Shown here: in pieces, positions 34,807-44,109 of the stretch | How positions within the stretch are numbered: position 1 is the first letter of the stretch | Layout of the letters: each line of letters begins with the position of its first letter | DNA from: an uncultured Coriobacteriales bacterium | Lineage (GTDB): Bacteria; Actinomycetota; Coriobacteriia; Coriobacteriales; UMGS124 | Direction of reading: 5' to 3' | Assembly (NCBI GenBank): GCA_934636245.1 | Contig: CAKUAI010000023.1 | Span: forward strand, 1-55,099 | Length of the DNA stretch: 55,099 nt | Notes under the pieces: generated by a model | Databases searched by the model: none | The model's input: the letters and a program-made list of their open reading frames with translations, nothing else | What the model was told of the DNA's origin: nothing | Translations under genes and position numbers: made by a program

Positions 34807-35766
34807 TTACCTCTTATCCTTGAGCGCGCCGCGAGGGTCACGCTTGTCATGGTCGCGCAGGCGTTCGAGTGCCTCGCGCTCCTCATCGGTCAGGTCGCGG
34901 GGCACGGCGATGGCAATCTTCACGTAGAAGGAGCCGGTCGAGCCCTTGTGCTTCACGTCGGGGGCGCCCATGCCCTTGAACCTGAAGACCTTGCCGGGCT
35001 GGGTGCCGGCGGGAATCTTGAGCTTGAGGTCCTTGCCGTTGGGGGCAGGCACAACGACCTCCGCACCCAGGCACGCCTCGTACACGCTCACAGGCAAGTC
35101 CATATGGATGTCGGCCCCGTCGCGGGTGTAGAAGGGGTGCGCCGCCACGCGCGTGGTTACCACGAGGTCGCCGCGGGCTCCGCCCTGCGAGCCATACTCG
35201 CCGCGTTCACGGTAGCGCAGCTTGCCGCCGTCAACGGCACCTGCGGGAATCTTGACGGTGAGCGTCTCGGTCGTACCCGTGGAGGGAATGCGGTAGCTCA
35301 CTTTGCGCGAGACACCCTCCAAGGCCTCCTTGAACGAGACCTCCACGCTCATGGTCAGGTCGCTGCCGCGCTGCGGACGAGGCTGACCCCAGCCGTTGAA
35401 CCCACCGAAACCGGTGGTCTGCGGATCCCACTCGGTGCCAAAGGCGCCCTCGCCATGCAAGATGGAGTCGATGATGGACTGCCAGTCCATGCCTGCCCCA
35501 CCCGTATAGCTATAGCCGCTACCGCCGGCACCGGGGTTGCCGCCCATAAACGCGCCGTACTTGAGCGCCTTGTCGTACTCTGCACGCTTCTTGGGGTCGG
35601 AGAGGACCTCGTAGGCCTGGCTGACCTGCTTGAACTCCTCTTCGTCACCGCCTGCGTCAGGGTGAAGCTTCACGGCAAGCTTGCGGAACGCCTTCTTGAT
35701 TTCGTCGTCGGATGCCTTTTCGTCGACACCCAGGACTTCGTATAAGGTCTTCTGAGTCGATGCCAT
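34807..35766 (-). CDS. dnaJ: DnaJ-family co-chaperone without zinc finger (type II, CbpA-like)
   Basis: 319 residues. The J domain (about 8-75) has the HPD motif (LAVKLHPDAGGDEEEFKQVS). A Gly-rich region (about 78-125) includes GGNPGAGGSGYSYTGGAG. The two substrate-binding beta domains follow (DLTMSVEVSFKEALEGVSRK, VKIPAGAVDGGKLRYRERGE, PVSVYEACLGAEVVVPAPNG). The CxxCxGxG zinc repeats of canonical DnaJ are absent. The ATG at 35766 has AGGAGGG upstream. It stimulates DnaK ATPase and shares the cluster with dnaK, grpE, hspR and clpB, though it is separated from grpE by a terminator and a repeat array. Confidence 0.92.
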   Translation of the reverse strand: MASTQKTLYEVLGVDEKASDDEIKKAFRKLAVKLHPDAGGDEEEFKQVSQAYEVLSDPKKRAEYDKALKYGAFMGGNPGAGGSGYSYTGGAGMDWQSIIDSILHGEGAFGTEWDPQTTGFGGFNGWGQPRPQRGSDLTMSVEVSFKEALEGVSRKVSYRIPSTGTTETLTVKIPAGAVDGGKLRYRERGEYGSQGGARGDLVVTTRVAAHPFYTRDGADIHMDLPVSVYEACLGAEVVVPAPNGKDLKLKIPAGTQPGKVFRFKGMGAPDVKHKGSTGSFYVKIAIAVPRDLTDEEREALERLRDHDKRDPRGALKDKR

Positions 35767-35795
35767 GATGAACACCCTCCTTCCAAAAGTATGAA

Positions 35796-35879
35796 GCGGA
35801 ACCTGATGCGCCGCGTTCCGCGGGACCTAGAGTACTCCAGTACACGTCGGCCCCGCGCGCCTTGCGCATCAGAACCCGC
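35796..35879 (-). repeat. Hairpin repeat unit C2 (short type)
   Basis: Read on the minus strand: GCGGGTTCT, outer arms GATGCGC/GCGCATC, inner arms CGCGGGGCC/GGTCCCGCG (one G-U), apical GTAC-TGGA-GTAC, GAACGCG, AGGTTCCGC. It lies 29 nt upstream of the dnaJ start codon. Confidence 0.85.
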
Positions 35880-35892
35880 GTTAAGGACTGAA

Positions 35893-36028
35893 GCGGAACC
35901 TGATGCGCCGCGTTGCCCACGGGACTCGTCGCAAGACCAGCTCCGTGCGCGATACCTAGAGTACTCCAGTAGGCCAAAGGCCCGCACCGCGCACGTCGGC
36001 CCTGCGTGCCTTGCGCATCAGAACCCGC
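35893..36028 (-). repeat. Hairpin repeat unit C1 (long type)
   Basis: On the minus strand: GCGGGTTCT (36028-36020), outer arms GATGCGC/GCGCATC, an enlarged apical part around TACTGGAGTA, right-hand sub-stem ACGG/CCGT, AGGTTCCGC. The inner stem has several mismatches, so this copy is partly decayed. Confidence 0.8.
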
Positions 36029-36038
36029 ATCGGTAAAG

Positions 36039-36054
36039 GCGGAACCTGATGCGC
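36039..36054 (-). repeat. Lone right end of a hairpin repeat (array C)
   Basis: GCGCATC + AGGTTCCGC on the minus strand, 10 nt before unit C1. Confidence 0.7.
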
Positions 36055-36101
36055 GGCCTCACGCAGGCATCGGGGCGCCTTTGGGAATGGCCTTGAGCTT
36101 G

Positions 36102-36142
36102 ACAAAGGCCGCGTCGGAAGAACTCTCCGGCGCGGCCTTTGC
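36102..36142 (-). terminator. Strong hairpin after grpE
   Basis: AAAGGCCGCGTCGG (36104-36117) pairs with CCGGCGCGGCCTTT (36127-36140) over 14 bp with one wobble or mismatch. It probably ends or reduces the dnaK-grpE transcript. Confidence 0.7.
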
Positions 36143-36193
36143 TCGTTTACGTTGGTGCGTCTCCTTGGATGCGCAACGCCTTGCGGCCTTGCG

Positions 36194-36846
36194 CTACTCC
36201 TCGGTAGCCGCAGGTTGGGCCGGGCCGCCCTTGGCAACCGTGACCATCGCGGTGCGGATGACGCGTCCGCCCATGCGGTAGCCCTTCTGGTACACGTCCT
36301 TCACGGTGTTGTCGGGCACCGTGGGGTCGGGCACCTGGGCGATGGCCTGGTGGTCGTTCATGTCGAACGGCTTGCCAGCCGGGTCGATGGCCTCTACGCC
36401 CGAGCGATGCAGGGCATCGATGAGCTTGTCGTACACGGCGCGCACACCGCCCACGAACTCGCCGTATGCGCCTTCCGGGTTGGACTGGGCGGCATGGTCA
36501 AGCGAGCGCTCCAAATCGTCGACCACGGGGAGGAGCTTCATGACGAGATCCTCCGTGGCACGAGCCTTCTCGTCCTCACGCTCGCGTGCAGTGCGCTTGC
36601 GGAAGTTGTCCCACTCAGCCTGCAGACGCAAGAACTTGTCGTTGGCGGCAGCGGCATCGGCGCGCGCCTTCTCGATGTCTGCCATCGAGAAAACCTCGTC
36701 GACCGCGTCGGCAACGGCCTGCTCGTCTACCTGCTGACCGTCTTGCTCCTCAGCCTCGATAACCTGGGCCTCAACGGGCATCTCCTCAACGGGGAGCGCC
36801 TCGTCGGCACCCTGAGTCTCGGGCTTGTTTCCGTCGGCGGGCATCA

Positions 36847-36847
<1 letters not shown>
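36194..36847 (-). CDS. grpE: Nucleotide exchange factor GrpE
   Basis: 217 residues. An acidic unstructured N-terminus (1-55) is followed by a long coiled coil (about 60-110: ARADAAAANDKFLRLQAEWD, FRKRTAREREDEKARATEDL) and the beta-wing domain with the signature KPFDMNDHQAIAQVPDPTVP and VKDVYQKGYRMGGRVIRTAM. It releases ADP from DnaK. Its ATG overlaps the dnaK stop by one base (TAATG), so the two are translationally coupled. A strong hairpin follows about 55 nt after the stop. Confidence 0.96.
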
Positions 36848-38769
<1,922 letters not shown>

Positions 38770-38795
38770 GATGTAACCTCTCTTCAGTAGATGGC

Positions 38796-38860
38796 GGGCC
38801 TCTTCCACCGCTTCTCCGGTGGGGTTACCCTTCCTTGATCGAAAGGCATTATATCCCGTT
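38796..38860 (-). promoter_or_regulatory. dnaK promoter and leader hairpin
   Basis: TATAAT (38853-38848, minus strand) lies about 80 nt before the dnaK ATG; a TTGTAT upstream would need a 19-nt spacer. The leader holds a CCACCG/CGGTGG hairpin (38805-38822). I find neither a CIRCE nor a clear HAIR site. Confidence 0.5.
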
Positions 38861-38935
38861 TACTGCGGAGGCATACAAAATCTAAGTCTCTTCATATAAC
38901 ATTTTTTGATTATGATTCTGAAAGGGTGTCAAACC

Positions 38936-39502
38936 ATGGGCAACGGAACAAAAGCGCAGGCACAGGGCACAAGACTGCCCGAATCCGATGTGGAGGCTAT
39001 CTACATGGAGCGCACAAACGACGAACTTGAGAGCCTCGCCGAGGAAGGTTTTATCACATCGGGCAACGCTTTTTGCCGCGTGCTGCTCGTGAAGGGCAGG
39101 CCCGGCCTGGCCGAGACGAACGGCAGCGACTTGCTGTCCGGCGCCGACGGCGAGGCCCTGCGGGCGGGACTTGCGCGGCTGGGCTGGAAAGAGGGCGACT
39201 GGGCCGGCCTCGCGACGTTTTTAGGACAGGAGGGCTTCCCCCAGGCCGACCCGGCCGACCTGGCCGTGGCGGTGGAGGTGTTCGACCCGGAGTGCGTCGT
39301 GGCGCTCGACTCCCCCGCCGCCCGCAACCTGGCCCTTGCCTGGGGGCTGCCCGAGCCGCTGCCGGCAGGCAAGGTCGAGCGCGTGTTCGGCCGGCGCGTC
39401 TTGGCAATGGGAGGCTTCGAGGCGGCCTTGGCCAGCCAAGACGGGAAGAAAGAGATGTGGCGCCGACTTCGCCAGCTCCCCCCTCTCCCCTCCCCTTTAT
39501 AG
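38936..39502 (+). CDS. Unrecognised protein, possibly uracil-DNA-glycosylase-like fold
   Basis: 188 residues, no membrane segment or signal. Two stretches recall the UDG superfamily layout: FCRVLLVKGRPGLAETNGSD followed by LSGADGEALRAGLARLGWKE early on, and DPECVVALDSPAARNLALAW with RVFGRRVLAMGGFEAALASQ late. The catalytic Asp/Asn-Pro and His loops of active UDGs are not evident, so any relation is weak and it may be an inactive relative. The ATG at 38936 is chosen because GAAAGGG precedes it; 38906 would lack a ribosome binding site. It diverges from dnaK, and a hairpin repeat array begins 4 nt after its stop codon. Confidence 0.5.
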   Translation: MGNGTKAQAQGTRLPESDVEAIYMERTNDELESLAEEGFITSGNAFCRVLLVKGRPGLAETNGSDLLSGADGEALRAGLARLGWKEGDWAGLATFLGQEGFPQADPADLAVAVEVFDPECVVALDSPAARNLALAWGLPEPLPAGKVERVFGRRVLAMGGFEAALASQDGKKEMWRRLRQLPPLPSPL

Positions 39503-39506
39503 AGTT

Positions 39507-39591
39507 GCAGAACCTGGCCTGCTGCGTTCTCGGGAGGCTCACGTACATCTAGTACGCATCGCACCTGCGCGCCTTGCGCATCAGAACCTGC
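39507..39591 (-). repeat. Hairpin repeat unit D2 (chimeric arms)
   Basis: On the minus strand: GCAGGTTCT, left arm GATGCGC, AAGGCG, apical GTAC-TAGAT-GTAC, GAACGCA, right arm GCAGGCC, AGGTTCTGC. Outer arms do not pair with each other, nor do the inner arms; the two halves come from different units. It starts 4 nt after the stop of the upstream gene. Confidence 0.85.
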
Positions 39592-39601
39592 GTTTTGGTG
39601 G

Positions 39602-39665
39602 GCGGAAGCTGATGCGCTGCCATGTGTGCGCTGCGGCTTCGCGCGCCTTGCGGACGAGAACCCGC
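39602..39665 (-). repeat. Hairpin repeat unit D1 (deleted, chimeric)
   Basis: On the minus strand: GCGGGTTCT, left arm CGTCCGC, AAGGCG, then a shortened centre and right arm GCGCATC with a variant end AGCTTCCGC. The arms do not pair; about 20 nt of the inner stem are missing. Confidence 0.8.
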
Positions 39666-39675
39666 GTTTTGGTGG

Positions 39676-39691
39676 GCGGAACCTGGCCTGC
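39676..39691 (-). repeat. Lone right end of a hairpin repeat (array D)
   Basis: On the minus strand GCAGGCC + AGGTTCCGC, 10 nt before unit D1. Confidence 0.7.
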
Positions 39692-39712
39692 TGCGTTTTG
39701 GGTGTGAGCTAC

Positions 39713-39747
39713 AAAAAAAGGCCGCTCGGTTGCCCGGGCGGCCTTTT
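39713..39747 (-). terminator. Terminator of ferredoxin gene 1
   Basis: GGCCGCTCGG (39720-39729) pairs with CCGGGCGGCC (39734-39743, one G-U) and TTGC loop. The minus strand follows with TTTTTTT and the plus strand with TTTT, so it may work both ways. Confidence 0.85.
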
Positions 39748-39776
39748 GGTGGTGCATATGTCCCAGAGGACCGAAG

Positions 39777-39959
39777 TTACTCGGCGATCTCGGTGATGGC
39801 GCCGACCGGGCACTCGTCCTGGCAGTTGGCGCAGCCGATGCAGTCGTCCTCGTTGACGACGGCGCACACGTTGTCCTGGAGCTCGATGACGCCAGCGGGG
39901 CACGCGTCGATGCAAGCGCCGCAGCCGATGCAATCAGAAGCAGTGATAACAGGATGCAT
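39777..39959 (-). CDS. 2[4Fe-4S] ferredoxin
   Basis: 60 residues. Two classical clusters: CIGCGACIDACPAGV (about 10-24) and CIGCANCQDECPVGA (about 40-54), the length of clostridial-type bacterial ferredoxins. It is a cytosolic low-potential electron carrier, suited to hydrogenase or formate metabolism. A ribosome binding site (GAGGAAAA) precedes the ATG. It is separated from a second ferredoxin by an array of three hairpin repeats. Confidence 0.95.
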   Translation of the reverse strand: MHPVITASDCIGCGACIDACPAGVIELQDNVCAVVNEDDCIGCANCQDECPVGAITEIAE

Positions 39960-40043
39960 GAGTTTTCCTCTCCTCTTTTAGCCCGCCAACTCTAGCAGAC
40001 CAAGTTCTTCTCACCAAAACGCGGCCCTCACGCGATACGCATC
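39960..40043. other. Upstream region of ferredoxin gene 1
   Basis: About 60 nt of AT-richer sequence that should contain the promoter, running into the lone right end of the next repeat array (AGGTTCCG at 40044-40051). Confidence 0.4.
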
Positions 40044-40051
40044 AGGTTCCG
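40044..40051 (+). repeat. Lone right end of a hairpin repeat (array E)
   Basis: AGGTTCCG preceded by ACGCATC, which nearly matches the arm GCGCATC of unit E1; 12 nt before that unit. Confidence 0.6.
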
Positions 40052-40063
40052 TCCCTCACAAAC

Positions 40064-40200
40064 GCGGGTTCTGATGCGCAAGGCGCACGGGTGCGATGCG
40101 TACTAGATGTACACCAAAGGTGCGCACCGCGCGTGAGCACCTGTGCACGGAGCGCCCTTTGCGACGAGTCCCGTGGAGAACGCAGCGCATCAGGTTCCGC
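40064..40200 (+). repeat. Hairpin repeat unit E1 (long type)
   Basis: GCGGGTTCT, outer arms GATGCGC/GCGCATC, inner arms GCACGGGTGC/GCACCTGTGC (one G-U), apical GTAC-TAGAT-GTAC followed by a long-type extension, right-hand sub-stem ACGG/CCGT, GAACGCA, AGGTTCCGC. Confidence 0.87.
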
Positions 40201-40213
40201 ATCACACCAAAAC

Positions 40214-40298
40214 GCGGGTTCTCGTCCGCAAGGCGCCGGGAGGCGATGCGTACACATGGTACGTGAGCCTCCCGGGAACGCAGCGGACGAGGTTCCGC
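40214..40298 (+). repeat. Hairpin repeat unit E2 (short type)
   Basis: Outer arms CGTCCGC/GCGGACG, inner arms CCGGGAGGC/GCCTCCCGG, apical GTAC-ACATG-GTAC, AAGGCG and GAACGCA, all pairing perfectly. 13 nt after E1. Confidence 0.88.
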
Positions 40299-40309
40299 CC
40301 CTCACAAAC

Positions 40310-40426
40310 GCGGGTTCTCACGCGCAAGGCGCGCGGAGCCGCAGCGTACACATGGTACGTAAGGCTTCGCGCACGGAGCGCCCTTTGCGACGAGTCCCGT
40401 GGAGAACGCAGCGCGTGAGGTTCCGC
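40310..40426 (+). repeat. Hairpin repeat unit E3 (long right side)
   Basis: Outer arms CACGCGC/GCGCGTG, inner arms GCGCGGAGCC/GGCTTCGCGC (one G-U), apical GTAC-ACATG-GTAC, right-hand sub-stem ACGG/CCGT, GAACGCA, AGGTTCCGC. The right end is 9 nt from the stop of ferredoxin gene 2. Confidence 0.87.
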
Positions 40427-40435
40427 TACATCCTA

Positions 40436-40630
40436 CTAGTCGTCGTCGTCGCAAATCTCGGTGATGGCGTTGACAGGACACTCCTCCTGGCACTCACCGC
40501 AGCCCTTGCACTCGGACTCGTCAACGACGGTGCAGAAGCCGTCGTCGATCTCGATGGCGCCCGTGACGCACACGTCAACGCAGGCGCCGCAGCCGATGCA
40601 CTCGTCAGTGTCAATAATGGGGTAAGGCAT
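40436..40630 (-). CDS. 2[4Fe-4S] ferredoxin, second copy
   Basis: 64 residues. Clusters CIGCGACVDVCVTGA and CKGCGECQEECPVNA; the first motif has Val where Pro normally follows the fourth Cys, which can shift the redox potential. The tail is acidic (EICDDDD). The start at 40630 (MPYPIIDTDECIGC) is chosen because GAGAGGAGAG lies just upstream; the longer frame runs into non-coding DNA. It is a paralogue of the ferredoxin at 39777 with the same orientation. Confidence 0.94.
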   Translation of the reverse strand: MPYPIIDTDECIGCGACVDVCVTGAIEIDDGFCTVVDESECKGCGECQEECPVNAITEICDDDD

Positions 40631-40780
40631 GAGTCTCTCCTCTCTCAACGGGCACAGGGCCCGCAAATACTTTCTGAACACGGTAGCCCGTATTCCCGGC
40701 TGCAGTGCCTCCATACACCGCAGCCGTCAACGGCGGGTAGGGTAACATGATTCTTCCCATGCACAAGTACCCCACAAAAA

Positions 40781-40800
40781 TTCACGGTGAGTGGCGTGAA
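40781..40800. promoter_or_regulatory. Candidate operator upstream of nikR
   Basis: A perfect dyad TTCACG-N8-CGTGAA, 120 nt before the nikR start. It differs from the E. coli NikR site in sequence and spacing. Autoregulation by NikR is a guess. Confidence 0.4.
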
Positions 40801-40921
40801 GACTTTTTTGTACGGGAGGCTCGGGTATCGAGAACCCCACCTCGCCTACAAAGGATAGTGCTACGATGACGCGGCTTTTTCACTCTCTGCCCGCGATGAG
40901 CTATCAACGGAGGATCAAGAC

Positions 40922-41350
40922 ATGTCTAGCGACCTCGTACGCTTCAGCGTCGCCATGCCAGCACTGCTCCTCGACGAGTTCGACCGCTACACCGCCCAGC
41001 GCGGCCTTTTGGTGAACCGTTCCGAGGCAATCCGCAACCTCATACGCGATGCCCTTGTCAACGAGGAGCTCGAAGACCCGGCGGCGCCAGTCGTGGGCTC
41101 CATCACGCTCGTGTACGACTTGCGTGTCCCCGAGCTCATATCCAAGATTGCCAGCGTGGAGTCCAACTACCCCGACGAGGTCGTCTCCTCCACGCATGTC
41201 CACCTTGAGCAGGGCGGTTGCATGGAAACCATTGCCGTGCGCGGCCTGGGCTACAAGGTGAAGGAGCTCTCTGACTGCCTCGCCGGCATCAAGGGGGTCT
41301 CGCACTGCAAGCTGACCGTGGTGGCGACCCTGTCGAGGATCGGGGGCTAG
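40922..41350 (+). CDS. nikR: Nickel-responsive regulator NikR
   Basis: 142 residues. A ribbon-helix-helix DNA-binding domain (1-50: VRFSVAMPALLLDEFDRYTA, VNRSEAIRNLIRDAL) is followed by the ACT-like nickel domain. Ligands corresponding to E. coli His87, His89 and Cys95 are present in STHVHLEQGGCMETIAV. By ungapped alignment the fourth ligand, His76 in E. coli, is replaced by Ser in ASVESNYPDEVV, so the high-affinity square-planar site may be altered. Its stop is one base before the hypF GTG, making it the first gene of a nikR-hypFCDE operon and probably the regulator of hydrogenase maturation or nickel uptake. Confidence 0.9.
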   Translation: MSSDLVRFSVAMPALLLDEFDRYTAQRGLLVNRSEAIRNLIRDALVNEELEDPAAPVVGSITLVYDLRVPELISKIASVESNYPDEVVSSTHVHLEQGGCMETIAVRGLGYKVKELSDCLAGIKGVSHCKLTVVATLSRIGG

Positions 41351-41351
41351 C

Positions 41352-43820
41352 GTGGCGCGGATACACGTACATGTGAGCGGCATCGTGCAGGGCGTGGGCT
41401 ATCGCCCCTTCGTGTGGAAGCTCGCCACCTCGCTGGGACTCGCCGGTTGGGTGAAGAACTCCAGCGACGGCGTGCACATCGAGGCAAAGGGCGACCCCGC
41501 GGCACTCGACCGCTTTGTGCTCACCCTCTCCACCCAACACCCGGCAGCCGCACGTGTGGACACCGTGCACGTCGACTCCCTCGACGACGGCCATATCGCG
41601 CCCGCCGGCTCCCATGAGGAGCTGCGGATGACGGGCGGAGTGCCCGGCAGCGACTTTCGCATTGTGGAGAGCTCGGCCCAAGAGGACCTCACGACGCTCG
41701 TGAGCCCCGACATCGCCACGTGCCCCGACTGCCTGCGCGAGCTTTTTGACCCGGAAAACCGCAGGTACCACTACCCGTTTATCAACTGCACCAACTGCGG
41801 GCCACGCTTCACCATCATCGATGAGCTCCCCTACGACCGCCCCCGCACGTCCATGGCGGGCTTTGCGATGTGCCCGGCATGCGCCCATGAGTACGCAGAC
41901 CCGGCCGACAGGCGCTTCCACGCCCAGCCCGACGCGTGCTTCGCCTGTGGACCGCAGCTCACCTGGCGCACCGCCAAAGAACCGGGGTGCGTGCTGCGCG
42001 GAAGCGACCTCGCGTCGTCGGACGGCATCGTCGAGCGGGCGGCGCGCATGCTCCAAGACGGCGGCATCGTGGCCGTCAAGGGCCTGGGCGGCTTCCACCT
42101 AGCCTGCGACGCGCGCAACGAGGCGGCCGTGCGGCAGCTGCGCGAGCGCAAGCACCGCCCCACAAAGCCGCTGGCCGTGATGTTTGCCGACCTCAACGCC
42201 CTGCGCCAAGTGTGCGAGGTGAGCGACGCCGAGCGCGCCCAGCTCACAAGCCCCCGGACCCCCATCGTGCTGCTGCGCCGCAAGGACGCGGCGGGCGTGC
42301 CCGCAAGCCTGGCAATCGCGCCGAGCGTGGCGGGCGACCTGCCGGAGCTTGGCGCCATGCTTCCCTATACGCCCCTGCAACACCTGCTGCTGCGCGCCGT
42401 GGGGGCACCTCTGGTAATGACGAGCGGCAACCTCGCCGACGAGCCCATCATCTGCGACGACCAGGTGGCCGTGTCGCGCCTCATCGACGTGGCCGACGCC
42501 TGGCTGGGCAACAACCGCCCCATCCTGGCTCGCTACGATGACTCTGTCGTGCGCGTGGAGGCCGGCCGCACCCAGGTCGTGCGCCGCGCCCGCGGCATCG
42601 CCCCCACGCCCGTGAAGCTTCCCAACCCGCCCGGCATCGACCCGAACGGTGCAAGCCTGCCCTGCGTGCTTGCCTGCGGCCCCGAGCAGAAGGCGACCTT
42701 CTGCCTCACGCGCGGCGAGGAGGCCTTCGTCAGCCAGCACCTGGGCGATTTGGAAAACGCCGACTCGTTCGACGCCTGGCGCCGCACGCTCAGCAAGTAC
42801 GAGGGGCTTTTTGGCCTTGCTCCCAAGGTCCTGGCCTGCGACATGCATCCCGAGTACCTCTCGAGCAAATGGGCCCGCGACCTGGCCGACAAGGAGGGCC
42901 TGCCCCTGTGCGAGGTGCAGCACCACCATGCCCACATTGCCTCGACGCTGGCGCAGGCAGGCGTGTGGGACCATGTGGTGGGCATCGCCCTCGACGGCAC
43001 CGGCTACGGCCCCGATGGGCGCATCTGGGGCGGCGAAGTCATGGTGTGCGACCAGGTCGACTTCACCCGCGCGGCCCACATCGCCTACTGGCCCCTGCCC
43101 GGAGGCGCCGCCGCCGTGCGCAAACCCCTGCGCAACGCCTACGCGCTGCTTGCCCAGGCAGGCCTTGGCGACAGCACCTGCGCCCACAACCTGGCCAACA
43201 AGATGGGCATCGAGGGACCGGTCGTGCTTCAGATGATCGCCCGCGACCTCAACTGCCCCTTGACAAGCTCGGCAGGCAGGCTGTTCGACGCGATTGCCGC
43301 CATCCTGGGGCTTGTGGACGTGGCCGGCTACGACGGCGAGCCAGCATGCCTGCTCGAGACGGCGGCCTCGCACGCCCCGTCCTGCACGCCCGACGAGGTC
43401 GCACGCTACAGGCTCACCGTTCGCCACGCCAACGAGGCAGACAGCCACGGCGAGCAGGATGAATCGCTCGTGCTCGACCCCGGCGCAATGCTCGCCAACC
43501 TTCTGGAAGACCTGGAAGCCGGCGTTGACGTGCAGGTCCTGGCCAGGCGCTTCCACGAGGGCTTTGCCGCAAGCGTGGCCGACGTCGCCGCCGGCGTGGC
43601 TCATGCCGCAGGCCTCACCAAGGCGGCCCTGGGCGGCGGCGTCTTCTCCAACCGCATCGTGTGCGAGCTGGTGAAGCGCTCCCTGGAAGCAGCGAACCTC
43701 AAGGTGTACCTGCCCACCAGCCTGCCCCTCAACGACGGCGGCATCTCCTACGGGCAGGCCGCGGTGGCCCGCGCCCGCATGGCATCTACCATTCTCAATC
43801 AAGCAAACGAACAGGAGTAG
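41352..43820 (+). CDS. hypF: Carbamoyltransferase HypF
   Basis: 822 residues with all HypF modules. The acylphosphatase domain (1-95) has VSGIVQGVGYRPFVWKLATS. Two zinc-finger-like blocks follow (about 118-200: CPDCLRELFDPENRRYHYPF, CTNCGPRFTI, CPACAHEYADPADRRFHAQP, CFACGPQ). The YrdC-like domain (about 215-400) has KGLGGFHLACDARNEAAVRQ. The Kae1-like domain (about 430-815) has VQHHHAHIASTLAQ and ALDGTGYGPDGRIWGGEV. It turns carbamoyl phosphate into the thiocarbamate on HypE, the source of the CN ligands of [NiFe]-hydrogenases. The start is GTG at 41352, one nt after nikR. Confidence 0.97.
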   Translation: MARIHVHVSGIVQGVGYRPFVWKLATSLGLAGWVKNSSDGVHIEAKGDPAALDRFVLTLSTQHPAAARVDTVHVDSLDDGHIAPAGSHEELRMTGGVPGSDFRIVESSAQEDLTTLVSPDIATCPDCLRELFDPENRRYHYPFINCTNCGPRFTIIDELPYDRPRTSMAGFAMCPACAHEYADPADRRFHAQPDACFACGPQLTWRTAKEPGCVLRGSDLASSDGIVERAARMLQDGGIVAVKGLGGFHLACDARNEAAVRQLRERKHRPTKPLAVMFADLNALRQVCEVSDAERAQLTSPRTPIVLLRRKDAAGVPASLAIAPSVAGDLPELGAMLPYTPLQHLLLRAVGAPLVMTSGNLADEPIICDDQVAVSRLIDVADAWLGNNRPILARYDDSVVRVEAGRTQVVRRARGIAPTPVKLPNPPGIDPNGASLPCVLACGPEQKATFCLTRGEEAFVSQHLGDLENADSFDAWRRTLSKYEGLFGLAPKVLACDMHPEYLSSKWARDLADKEGLPLCEVQHHHAHIASTLAQAGVWDHVVGIALDGTGYGPDGRIWGGEVMVCDQVDFTRAAHIAYWPLPGGAAAVRKPLRNAYALLAQAGLGDSTCAHNLANKMGIEGPVVLQMIARDLNCPLTSSAGRLFDAIAAILGLVDVAGYDGEPACLLETAASHAPSCTPDEVARYRLTVRHANEADSHGEQDESLVLDPGAMLANLLEDLEAGVDVQVLARRFHEGFAASVADVAAGVAHAAGLTKAALGGGVFSNRIVCELVKRSLEAANLKVYLPTSLPLNDGGISYGQAAVARARMASTILNQANEQE

Positions 43821-43824
43821 CACC

Positions 43825-44100
43825 ATGTGCCTGGCAGTTCCTTCTCAAATCACCTCCCTGGACGACAACGGCATGGCCCAGGTCAGCGTCATGGGCGTGA
43901 CGAGGCCCTGCTCGGTGCGCCTCGTGCCCGACGCCAAGGTGGGCGACTTCGTGCTCGTGCACGCAGGTTTTGCCATCCAGCGCATCGAAGAGCAGGACGC
44001 CCGCGAGACGCTTGCGCTGCTCGAGGAGATGCCCGACCTTCTTGGCGACGAGGTGCCCACCCCCGATGAGGCGCAGGATTCCTGCGCCACGTGCGCCTAG
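43825..44100 (+). CDS. hypC: Hydrogenase maturation chaperone HypC
   Basis: 91 residues. It begins MCLAVPSQI, with the essential Cys2, and has the OB-like barrel segment VGDFVLVHAGFAIQRIEEQD. It carries the Fe(CN)2CO unit together with HypD to the hydrogenase large subunit. The acidic tail ends in DSCATCA, an extra CxxC beyond the usual family length. It lies 4 nt after hypF. Confidence 0.95.
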   Translation: MCLAVPSQITSLDDNGMAQVSVMGVTRPCSVRLVPDAKVGDFVLVHAGFAIQRIEEQDARETLALLEEMPDLLGDEVPTPDEAQDSCATCA

Positions 44101-44109
44101 GAGGTGCGC

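Noticed and set aside
38770..38900. HAIR or CIRCE operator in front of dnaK
   Set aside because: No stretch matches CTTGAGT-N7-ACTCAAG or TTAGCACTC-N9-GAGTGCTAA acceptably, despite the presence of hspR.
40044..40426. CRISPR array (repeats separated by variable segments)
   Set aside because: The variable parts are self-complementary stems inside a conserved hairpin, lengths vary from 85 to 137 nt, unit ends are not identical palindromic repeats, and no cas genes are present.
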